DNA from: Mycolicibacterium sp. CBMA 247
Lineage (GTDB): Bacteria > Actinomycetota > Actinomycetes > Mycobacteriales > Mycobacteriaceae
Assembly (NCBI RefSeq): GCF_009729095.1
Contig: NZ_VTGX01000002.1
Location: 1,426,001-1,490,000, forward strand
DNA: 64,000 bases
Reading direction: 5' to 3'
In this document: positions 43,430-51,730 of the stretch, piece by piece
How the letters are laid out: each line of letters starts with the position of its first letter
Position numbering within the stretch: the stretch's first letter is position 1
Notes under the pieces: model-generated
What the model saw: the letters and a program-made list of their open reading frames with translations, nothing else
Databases searched by the model: none
Told to the model about the DNA's origin: nothing
Position numbers and translations under genes: made by a program

Positions 43430-46400
43430 TGCGACGATTCCTGGTAGTGGGATGCGGCGGTTCGGGTGGTGCCACGTTGGCGTTCATGATGGACCAGCTC
43501 CGCTCTGAACTGCATGCCGCCGGCGTCGACAAGGTGTTGTCGGGTTGGCAGTTCGTGCACATCGATGTCCCCAGCGCCGCCGAGTCGGGGCCCGAGGGTC
43601 TAGCCAACGTGCCCGCCCAGGGCGGCAGCTACATCGGTTGCGGCCCGCAGGGCAGCAGCTACGCGATCCTCGACGGCGCGCTGTCGCAGCGGCTGGCTGC
43701 CGACGGTGCGCTGGACACCATCGCCACCTGGGCGCCGCGCAACCCGCAGGAGGTGACCAACCCGATCTCGGCGGGCGCCGGGCAGTACCGCGCCATCGGC
43801 CGGATGATCACCCTGAGCAAGGCCAGTGAGATCCATGCCCGGCTGCAGGCGGCGTGGGATGCGTTGTTCCGGGTGGAGACCATCTCGGAGATGTCGACGG
43901 TCAGCGTGCCCGGCATGGGCCGGTTCGACCCCAACGAACCGCCGCTGGTGCTGGTGGTGTCGTCGATGGCCGGCGGTGCGGGCGCGTCGATGGCGCTGGA
44001 TATCTGCCGGCTGCTCACCCTGGTCACCGGACTGGACCCGAAGCTGATGGGCGTCTTCATGGTCACCCCGGACATCTTCGAGTCGCTACCGGAGAGCGCC
44101 CGGATCGGGGTGCGGGCCAACGCGCTGGCCATGCTCGGTGAGATCGTGGCCAGCCAGACCGGCGCCGCCCGCGAACATGACGTGCGGATCCTGCGGGCGT
44201 TGGGCCAGCATCACGGTGACGGTGAACCGATCCCGTTTGCCCGCGTCTTCCCGGTGGGCCGCTACATCGGCGCCGACCGCACCCTGTTCGGCGACGGGTC
44301 CCAGTACGCGGTGTATCGCGGTCTGGCCCGCGGGCTCGCTGGGCTGATGATGAGCGGTAAGGCCAGCGACCAGTTCGTGTCCTACGACCTCGGCAACACC
44401 GCGTCCCCGGCCGGGGACCGTGACGTGCTCGGCTGGGGCATTTCGTCGTGGGATGTGCTGCCCTGGGGCACGTACGGTTTCTCCAGTCTGAGCATGGGAC
44501 GGGACCGCTACGCCGAGTACGCCGCGCAGCGGTTGGCCCGCAGCTGCGCCGACAAACTGTCGTTCGGGCACCTGCAGTCCGGCAACCCGGCATCGAGCAA
44601 TGAACAGCTGGACACGCTGCTGAGCAGCCAGTGGCAGGCACACTGCAATGAGCTGCGGATGCCGGCCGCGGCCGGCGACGAACAGGCGCGCGTCGGGATA
44701 CTGGGCAACTGGATCGCCAACGGCGCCTTCCCGCCGGAGGCGGTGAGCTCCACCGTCAATGGGCTGATCGAGCGGCAACTGCGCGGCTACCTCCCCAACC
44801 CGCAGGGGATGTCCGCCGAGCAGTGGGTGCCGGTGTTCCGGCAGGCGGTGCTCAACCGGCGCGCGGAGCTGGCCCGGGCCTGCTCCGAGACCGCGTACGC
44901 GATGGTGTTCGCCTGGCATCGGGAGTTCTCCGAGCAGGTGGAGCAGATGGTCGGCACCGCGGCCGCCACGCTCGGCCTGCCCTATGCCCGGGAGTTGATC
45001 GACCGGCTGCGCCTGCATCTCGACGGCGTGCTGGCGCCCGGCATCGCGCAGCTCGGTGCCATGGGCCCGCCCGACATCGTCGCCATACCTCCCCAGGTCG
45101 ACGCTGCCCTGCGGTCGCTGCGCGGCGTGATGACCAACGCCGACCAGGTGCTGGGCATCGCACTGGACGGCTTCCGGTCCACGGTGCGTCGCCAGCTCTA
45201 CGCCGACGCCGCCGCCAGGATGGCCGATGTGCTGCGGGTGATGGGCGCCGAATTGCTGGCACCTTTGCGCGACGCGCTCGGCGAGGCGATGATCCTGCTG
45301 GAGAAGGCCCGGACCGAACCGCCGTCGGACGTCGGCCTGGCCCGCCTGTCCACCGACCAGTACGTGGCATGGCCGTCCGACGCCGATGAGCTGGTGCCGA
45401 CGCGATTCGCCGAAGCCAACAACGAGGTGTTGCTGATCAGCTCCTCGGCGTTCAAGCAGCGCTACGAAACCGACCTGCCCAAGGCGGTGGGCGGCTCGAA
45501 TGCGATGGTGCCGCTGCGCACCGCCGTCGACGACGCCACCACCCGGGTGATCCTGGGCCTGTGGCAGACCACCGGCGGGACGGCCGCGCCGGGCGGGCTC
45601 ATCGAACGCACCGCGACCTGGGTGACGCGGGCCTTGGGCACCGATCCGGAGACCGGGCGGCCGCGGGTGCCGTCGATGGCGCAGTTCGATGTGCACACCC
45701 GGCCCGCCGAACTGCTGGCGCGGGCCCGGCTCTACGTGAGCCGGCCCGGGGAATCGTTCGAGGAGTTCTGCAAGGTGTCGCTGCGGGACTACGTCCAGGG
45801 CGCCGGCGCCCCGGAATCCGAGCTGGTGAACCGGCGCCGTGACATCGACACCAAGTTCGCCGAGGCACTGTCCCTGGCCCGACCGCTGGCCAGTGTCAAC
45901 GATCAGGCGTTGCAGCGGGTGCACCCCGGCCAGCAGGTGGAGTACCGGTACAAGTTCTCCGAGATCCCGTTCGCGGGCCAGCCGGTCTCCGACACGTTGG
46001 CCGAGGTGCTGCGCACAAACCCGCGCATCGACCAGGCCACCAAGGACAACTACGGCCGGTCGCTGTCCGACGAGGACAGCGTCACCCGCATCGACATCTT
46101 CGGGTCCTACCCGAACTACTCACCGCTGGTGTTCGATTCGGTGCTCAAGCCGGCCGCGCAGCAGTGGGCGCAGACCGCAGGTCCGGGCCGGGGGGCGTTC
46201 TGGCGGTACCGTCGCTCCCGGCCGTTGTCGGCGTCGCTGCCGATGACCGATGCCGAACGGCGCACCATGACCGCCGGCTGGTTCCTCGGTCAGCTCCTCG
46301 GACGCATCCAGATCCCGGCGTCGCCGTTCACCGACCCGGTGCGGATCTACGACGGCGATGACAATCAGTGGCTGAACTTCCCGAATCCGCTGCTGACCCC

Positions 46401-46977
46401 GCCGTCGGCGTTCACCGCGTCCTACGACTGGCTGCCCGCAGTGCTGGAGTCGAGCCTGTTGGCCATCGCGACCTCCCACGAGCCGCCGGTGATGAGGTCG
46501 CTGCGGCCGTACGGGGTGCTGCGGGCGCTCTACGATTCGCACAGCCAGGACCCGGCCAGCGGCATCGTCGAACTGTCGGCGTCGGCACTGGTGCGGGAAT
46601 TCCTCAAGACCGGGACATCCGGTCCGGGGATCAGTTCCCGGGTCGGGCCGATCGCGGCCGCGCAGACCGCCGAGGACCGGCAGGCCGCCGCCGAAACGTG
46701 GCTGGGCAACGTCCGCGACGTCGCCGCCCAGTATCTGCCGGCCGACTCGCCCGGTGCCACCCCCGACGGGGCGTTCTCCACCGTCGCCACCCGGTCCAAG
46801 GCGGCCAAGACGCCGATCTTCCGCGACCTGGCGCCCGACGTGTTCTGGGCGACCGAGGCGCTGATCAAGCTGCTGCAGCGGGAAGGTGCGGCGTTGGCTC
46901 AGGGCGAGACGGCCGGTGCGGGCGCGTTCTTCGATGACGGCGGCTCGGTCGTCATCCCCGACGGCGGGACGTTCTGA
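43429..46977 (+). CDS. Tubulin-like GTP-binding protein
   Basis: A 1,182-residue protein of the bacterial Tubulin-like (Tubulin_2) family. The N-terminal nucleotide-binding fold shows the first Gly loop VVGCGGSGGATL (about 5-16), QGGSYIGCGPQGSSYA, and the tubulin T4-type loop AGGAGAS at 181-187 after VLVVSSM, followed by a DICRLLTLVTG helix. The long remainder is mostly helical and has no visible membrane span. Such proteins are thought to bind GTP and perhaps assemble; nothing is known of this one. ATG 43429 overlaps the vWA stop and has GGAGGGGG upstream. Confidence 0.85.
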   Translation: MRRFLVVGCGGSGGATLAFMMDQLRSELHAAGVDKVLSGWQFVHIDVPSAAESGPEGLANVPAQGGSYIGCGPQGSSYAILDGALSQRLAADGALDTIATWAPRNPQEVTNPISAGAGQYRAIGRMITLSKASEIHARLQAAWDALFRVETISEMSTVSVPGMGRFDPNEPPLVLVVSSMAGGAGASMALDICRLLTLVTGLDPKLMGVFMVTPDIFESLPESARIGVRANALAMLGEIVASQTGAAREHDVRILRALGQHHGDGEPIPFARVFPVGRYIGADRTLFGDGSQYAVYRGLARGLAGLMMSGKASDQFVSYDLGNTASPAGDRDVLGWGISSWDVLPWGTYGFSSLSMGRDRYAEYAAQRLARSCADKLSFGHLQSGNPASSNEQLDTLLSSQWQAHCNELRMPAAAGDEQARVGILGNWIANGAFPPEAVSSTVNGLIERQLRGYLPNPQGMSAEQWVPVFRQAVLNRRAELARACSETAYAMVFAWHREFSEQVEQMVGTAAATLGLPYARELIDRLRLHLDGVLAPGIAQLGAMGPPDIVAIPPQVDAALRSLRGVMTNADQVLGIALDGFRSTVRRQLYADAAARMADVLRVMGAELLAPLRDALGEAMILLEKARTEPPSDVGLARLSTDQYVAWPSDADELVPTRFAEANNEVLLISSSAFKQRYETDLPKAVGGSNAMVPLRTAVDDATTRVILGLWQTTGGTAAPGGLIERTATWVTRALGTDPETGRPRVPSMAQFDVHTRPAELLARARLYVSRPGESFEEFCKVSLRDYVQGAGAPESELVNRRRDIDTKFAEALSLARPLASVNDQALQRVHPGQQVEYRYKFSEIPFAGQPVSDTLAEVLRTNPRIDQATKDNYGRSLSDEDSVTRIDIFGSYPNYSPLVFDSVLKPAAQQWAQTAGPGRGAFWRYRRSRPLSASLPMTDAERRTMTAGWFLGQLLGRIQIPASPFTDPVRIYDGDDNQWLNFPNPLLTPPSAFTASYDWLPAVLESSLLAIATSHEPPVMRSLRPYGVLRALYDSHSQDPASGIVELSASALVREFLKTGTSGPGISSRVGPIAAAQTAEDRQAAAETWLGNVRDVAAQYLPADSPGATPDGAFSTVATRSKAAKTPIFRDLAPDVFWATEALIKLLQREGAALAQGETAGAGAFFDDGGSVVIPDGGTF

Positions 46978-46979
46978 CG

Positions 46980-49661
46980 ATGACGCTGTCCGGGGCAACT
47001 CCGACCGCGGCGCCGTCGCACGCGTTGACGGTGCTGCTGGCGCCCCGCCCGCAGACCGAGGAGATCCTCTCGGTGCTGGTGGACTACTCCGCGGTCGGTC
47101 TGATCGGGTCGTTCGTGTGGGTTGACGCCGCCGATGTCGGCGGCAGCGCCACGCCCGTCACCCTGGTTCGCGACGGGCAATGCGAGCCGGCGGTGTTGCA
47201 GCAGATGCTGACCGGTGAACGTTATGACCGGATCCGGATCGCGGTGCTCGTTCCCGTCGATGTGCAGGCTGCTGACCGGGTCCCGCTGGCGGTCGAGCAG
47301 GCAGTGGAACAGACCGTTCGCAGCAGTTCGATGGGTGCCCCGATCAACCTGCTGCGGCTGTTGTTCACCCGTGGTGACGCGATCCCCACCACCCCTGATC
47401 TGGCGCTGGTGCTCGAAGGCTGGCACAACCTGTTGATCGCGCCGGAGGATTCGGCGGCGCCCGGGCTGGGCGCGGTGGCCTGGGGCCGGCTCACCGATCC
47501 GTTGGACGTGGCTCAGCACGCGGCTCCGGTGGTGGCCGGGGTCACCGGGCTGTGGGCCGGGGTGGACCAGGGTCCCTTCGACACGCTGGAGATCCTGCCG
47601 GGGCAGACGGTGCGCGCGGTCCGGGCGTTCTATCGGTGGCTCGACACCGCCGGCGTGGAGGAAGGCCTGCGCGCGCACCTGTTCGATCCGACCGGCCGGC
47701 TGCCGCTGCCGCGCGGCGGGCAGGTGCCGGTGGTCTATGTCGAGGATGTGCCCACCGCTGCCCAGTCGATGGCGCGAGCGTTGTGGACGAAACACCGTGA
47801 CGTGTTGCGCGGGCCGAGGATCGCGGCGACCGCGGGTCAAGAGCAGGCCATTTCGATCTGGGCCGCGATGAAGATGTTCCTCAAGTTCATGGGTGCGGCG
47901 GTGCGCAGCGCGCCCGCGGCGTGGTGGTCGGCCGTGATGGGGACGGTCACCTCGGCGGTGGTCACCACCGTGCAGAGCACAGTCTTCGGTCGCACCGACT
48001 CGGCGTTCGCCGTGGTCGCCGACACCGCCCAATCCGACTGGCAGGACCTGGGCCGCAGCGCGGAAACACTGAGCAACGCGCTCGGTGGCGGGCAGGGCGA
48101 ACACTTCGCCCAGCAGGATCTCAGTGGGTTGTGGACCGACTTCGTCAACGGCGCACTGACTTTGGCCGATGGTGGCCGCCGCGCCGCCGGGCTGGAACCC
48201 GTCCAGGTCGGCGCGGCCATCGGGGTGGTCTACAACGCCGCCGATGTGGTGCCGAGCGCATCGGAGCGGTTCCAGGGCATCCCGACGTCGCTGGCCGCGG
48301 TGATCGGCGTCAGCTCGGTGGAGGGCGCCGACGTGCTCGGTGCGGCCACCTTGCGGGACCGGTTGCAGCGTGCCTACTCCGACCCGGCGGCCGGCGTGGA
48401 AGCCCGGAACACCGGCACCGAGCTCGATCGCTGGCAGATGTCCGCCACGAAAAGCTATGCCTGGCAAGTCAGCTCGATCCTGGCCGATTTCATGCACCGG
48501 GGGCGTGGCGAGGTGGCCGATCTGGTGTCCCAGATCCAGGCGCTGGCGAACCGTGGCGCGGTCGACGAGCGGCTGAAGGCCCGGCAACAGGCCATCAGCA
48601 CCATTCTCAAGACGTTCACCTGGGCGCTGCTGGGTGTGCTGCTGATCCTGGTCGGTGTGGCGTCCATGGACTGGGTGCGCTGGAAGTTCGCATTGGCCAC
48701 CGGCGGCGCCCTCATCGGCCTGTACATCATCGTGTCGCTGGCATTGTTCCTGCTCGGTCAGCGTGACCTGTTCGCCGAGATGAATATGCGCAAATCGCAG
48801 GCGGCCGAATTGGAAGCGATGCAGGCGAATCTGCGTACCGCGTTGCAGGACGTGGGCCGATTGTCGACGGCCTACGGCCAACTGCTGGCCTGGTGCCGAA
48901 CCCTGGGCACCGTGTTGCGCGCACCTTTCGGTCCGCCGCCGCCGGCGCGCCCGCCGGTCGGCCAACTCGTCGCGGGGCTGCCCCGGTCCACTCAGGTCGG
49001 GGTGGCGACGGCGTCAACGGAGCAGGCCGACAACGCCATTCACGGTATCCAGAGCCGGCTCTATGCGTTGGGCTGGTTGACCAAACCGTGGGAGGACATG
49101 GTCGGCGAGGCGGCCGCGCGGCTACGTGAGGAACCCACGGCGTTGTTCAAACAGCCCGGTGTCGGCTCGTCCTCGGGTCTCGACCAGTGGTCTCAGGCCG
49201 TGATCAGCGGCCGGGTGAGGCCCACCGGCGCCGACGCGTTGTGGGCGCGGGTCGAGCACATGTTCAACGAGGAGAGCGGCGCACCTCAGGGCGGCGTGAG
49301 TGACGCGCTGACCCGCAATGTTCTGGTGCCCACCCTTGGTCGCCAGGTACCCGCCCAGCAATTCAGCGCCGGCATCACCGATCATCGGCCCGGCCATGCC
49401 GCACCGTTCGACGCGTCGCTGTTCACCCATACCGCGGTGACCGCGGGACGTTCGGCGGTCGCCGTCGACAAGGTGACCATCAGCCGCCGCGGGCTGGGCT
49501 ACCGGGCGGTCGTGGTGCAGGCCAGCGACGGTCTGCCACCTTATGACTACGCATTGTTCGAAACGCCGGTGTCGGTCATGCCCGGGGTCGAGGACGAGCC
49601 GACCACGATGATCAGCCGGGCAGACCTTGGTGTGCCGCCCGGGGAGGACATGGTGTTCTAG
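46980..49661 (+). CDS. Large membrane protein with two spans and coiled coil, island component
   Basis: An 893-residue protein with no domain that I can name. Residues 1-250 are a soluble alpha/beta region (starting HALTVLLAPRPQTEEILSVL); two membrane spans lie at about 540-562 and 567-594; a charged helix at about 598-640 (MRKSQAAELEAMQANLRTALQD) looks like a coiled coil; the C-terminal 250 residues are soluble. Starts two bases after the tubulin-like gene and ends two bases before the next. Probably anchors the complex at the membrane. Confidence 0.8.
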   Translation: MTLSGATPTAAPSHALTVLLAPRPQTEEILSVLVDYSAVGLIGSFVWVDAADVGGSATPVTLVRDGQCEPAVLQQMLTGERYDRIRIAVLVPVDVQAADRVPLAVEQAVEQTVRSSSMGAPINLLRLLFTRGDAIPTTPDLALVLEGWHNLLIAPEDSAAPGLGAVAWGRLTDPLDVAQHAAPVVAGVTGLWAGVDQGPFDTLEILPGQTVRAVRAFYRWLDTAGVEEGLRAHLFDPTGRLPLPRGGQVPVVYVEDVPTAAQSMARALWTKHRDVLRGPRIAATAGQEQAISIWAAMKMFLKFMGAAVRSAPAAWWSAVMGTVTSAVVTTVQSTVFGRTDSAFAVVADTAQSDWQDLGRSAETLSNALGGGQGEHFAQQDLSGLWTDFVNGALTLADGGRRAAGLEPVQVGAAIGVVYNAADVVPSASERFQGIPTSLAAVIGVSSVEGADVLGAATLRDRLQRAYSDPAAGVEARNTGTELDRWQMSATKSYAWQVSSILADFMHRGRGEVADLVSQIQALANRGAVDERLKARQQAISTILKTFTWALLGVLLILVGVASMDWVRWKFALATGGALIGLYIIVSLALFLLGQRDLFAEMNMRKSQAAELEAMQANLRTALQDVGRLSTAYGQLLAWCRTLGTVLRAPFGPPPPARPPVGQLVAGLPRSTQVGVATASTEQADNAIHGIQSRLYALGWLTKPWEDMVGEAAARLREEPTALFKQPGVGSSSGLDQWSQAVISGRVRPTGADALWARVEHMFNEESGAPQGGVSDALTRNVLVPTLGRQVPAQQFSAGITDHRPGHAAPFDASLFTHTAVTAGRSAVAVDKVTISRRGLGYRAVVVQASDGLPPYDYALFETPVSVMPGVEDEPTTMISRADLGVPPGEDMVF

Positions 49662-49663
49662 CG

Positions 49664-51730
49664 ATGAATGATCCACGTCCCACCCACGAGCCTGAGGACG
49701 ATCCGCGGTTGGCGCCGCTGCTGGCCTGGCGCCAGCAGTTGCTCGACTCCGGGGCGGTCGCTGCCCGCAGCTTCAAGGAAGCCCATGTGCGTCTGGTGTT
49801 GCGGTCGGGTTGCACCAACGTCGAACAGATCCGGGCCATGCTGCCCGGGTCGGTGGCCGAGCACGCCGAGGATATGACCCGGGTGCTGGCCGAGTTGGGT
49901 GGCAACAGCCCAGAGCCCGACGCCGCCTCGGGCCGGCACTGGTCCGCCGAATCCGCGCCCGAACCCGTGGAGCAGCCGGCGCCGTCGGCACCGCCGGCGC
50001 CAGTGGTCGTGCCAGAGTCTCCTGCGCCGCCGCCGCCCGCCGAAACAGCGCTGAGCGCAGCCGATTTCGCGCCGTTCACGTTCGGAGCCCAGCAGCCGCC
50101 GGGACACAACATCGCGTTGCGGCGACGCCCGGACGGCGCCGCGTTGGACCTGAGTTGGCCGCCCTACGAGGCGTCTGACGCGGTGGTGCTCTACCGCCTG
50201 GTCAGTGCCGAAGGCGACGCGCCGTACGCGCCGGACCGTGCTGACCTGGTGGCCGCCACCGGAACCCCGTACGCCGAAGACTCCCGGCCCGCCACGTCGG
50301 CGGCCCGGCATTTCCAGGTCTGGGTGAACGTGGGGTCGTCGCGTGCCGACGCGCTCGCCGCCCAGCCGGTGCTGTACGCCGCCGGGGTGCTGGTCAGTCC
50401 GCTTGCCCACTTCGACATCCGGGAGGATTCCGGACGGGTCATCGGGCAGTGGGCAGTGCCGCCCGGGGTGAGCGCGGTGTTCGTCTACCGCATCCCGGCC
50501 GAAGACGCCGGGCGCGACGGCCCTCAGTACCGGATCCTGGCCGACAGCCCCAACCTCTCCGGGTTCATCGACACCGACGCCGTCCGTGGCCAGCGTTATC
50601 TGTACCGGGCCCGCTGCGCGGCCACCGTGGACGGCGTGCTGCGGCTGTCCGAAGCGGTCGAGGTCGACATCGCGGTGTCGGCGGTGTTGGAGCCGGTCAC
50701 CGACCTGGCGGTGGTGGCCGGTGGTGATGGCTCGGTGTTCGACCTGACCTGGACGCCTCCGCCCGCCGGGCGCGTGGTGATCTATCGCAGCGAAAACGGG
50801 CCCAATGCCGGCGCCGATTCCGCCGAACTGGCCGAGGACGCCCTCGAGCAGGTGGGGCTCACACCCGAGCTGCAGCTGACCCAGCCGGTGGTCACACGGA
50901 GCTCCCCGGACGGCCGGCCGGAGTCGGTGCTGGTCGCGGTGTCCTGGCCGGCGGATTGGAGCCGGGCGTACCTGACCCCGGTGACGTTGCTGGGCGGGCG
51001 TGCGCTGTTGGGCAAGACGCTGTCGTCGGTGCGCACCGGCACGATCACCGACGTCGAGCTGGCCGAGTACTGCAACAAACAGGTGCTGACGTTCGACTGG
51101 CCGGATGGCGCCGCCGGTGTCGTGATGTATCTGGCACCGAAGGGGCACGATCCGCGTGACGGGCTCACCGGCAAGTCCTTCGAGATCTCGCTGCAGGAGT
51201 ACCAGAAGTACGGCGGCATGCAGTTGACCGGGCAACTGCCCGTGGGCGGCTGCTCGCTGCACCTGGCGCCGGTGGCCTTCTCCGGCGGGCGGCGCGTCAC
51301 CGGAGCGGTCACCAGCACTGAATACGCCGGTCTGCTCCGGCTGCAGTACGCCGTGCAAATCGCCCGTGACCCCAATGGTTTTCCGGTTTCGGCCACGATC
51401 GCGATGCGCTCCGAACACGACCTGCCGGGGTCTCCGGCGTTCGTGTTGGTCAACAATCCGCAACGGATTCCGCTCGGCCTGCACGACGGGCAGGCCGTCG
51501 ACGTGGCTCCGCTCACCGAGCAGGGCCAGATCGCCGACCGGCCATCGAAGGAGTTGCGCTGGACGGCGCTCACCACTACCGGCACGGGCGAGCTGTGGGC
51601 CGCTGATGTGCGTGGCTTGCAAGGATGGATCAGGTTGTTCGTCAACGCCCCCACGCCGGAACGGCTGCGGGTCATCGCCCTGCTCGACCCGCCGGTGGAG
51701 ACCCTGCGACTCACCCCGCCGGCGCGATGA
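49664..51730 (+). CDS. FN3-like repeat protein, island component
   Basis: A 688-residue protein without signal peptide or membrane span. A small helical domain (about 12-82, RLAPLLAWRQQLLDSGAVAA...) is followed by a Pro/Ala linker (about 85-130), then at least four immunoglobulin-like repeats with a recurring L-x-W-x-P ... V-x-x-Y pattern (LDLSWPPYEASDAVVLYR, IGQWAVPPGVSAVFVYR, FDLTWTPPPAGRVVIYR, LTFDWPDGAAGVVMYL at about 150, 263, 360 and 475). It resembles fibronectin-III modules acting in the cytoplasm as a scaffold. Its stop overlaps the next start (ATGA). Confidence 0.75.
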   Translation: MNDPRPTHEPEDDPRLAPLLAWRQQLLDSGAVAARSFKEAHVRLVLRSGCTNVEQIRAMLPGSVAEHAEDMTRVLAELGGNSPEPDAASGRHWSAESAPEPVEQPAPSAPPAPVVVPESPAPPPPAETALSAADFAPFTFGAQQPPGHNIALRRRPDGAALDLSWPPYEASDAVVLYRLVSAEGDAPYAPDRADLVAATGTPYAEDSRPATSAARHFQVWVNVGSSRADALAAQPVLYAAGVLVSPLAHFDIREDSGRVIGQWAVPPGVSAVFVYRIPAEDAGRDGPQYRILADSPNLSGFIDTDAVRGQRYLYRARCAATVDGVLRLSEAVEVDIAVSAVLEPVTDLAVVAGGDGSVFDLTWTPPPAGRVVIYRSENGPNAGADSAELAEDALEQVGLTPELQLTQPVVTRSSPDGRPESVLVAVSWPADWSRAYLTPVTLLGGRALLGKTLSSVRTGTITDVELAEYCNKQVLTFDWPDGAAGVVMYLAPKGHDPRDGLTGKSFEISLQEYQKYGGMQLTGQLPVGGCSLHLAPVAFSGGRRVTGAVTSTEYAGLLRLQYAVQIARDPNGFPVSATIAMRSEHDLPGSPAFVLVNNPQRIPLGLHDGQAVDVAPLTEQGQIADRPSKELRWTALTTTGTGELWAADVRGLQGWIRLFVNAPTPERLRVIALLDPPVETLRLTPPAR

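Noticed and set aside
44086..45924. 612-residue minus-strand frame
   Set aside because: Antisense shadow of the tubulin-like gene.
46899..48965. 688-residue minus-strand frame
   Set aside because: Antisense shadow of the 893-residue membrane protein gene.
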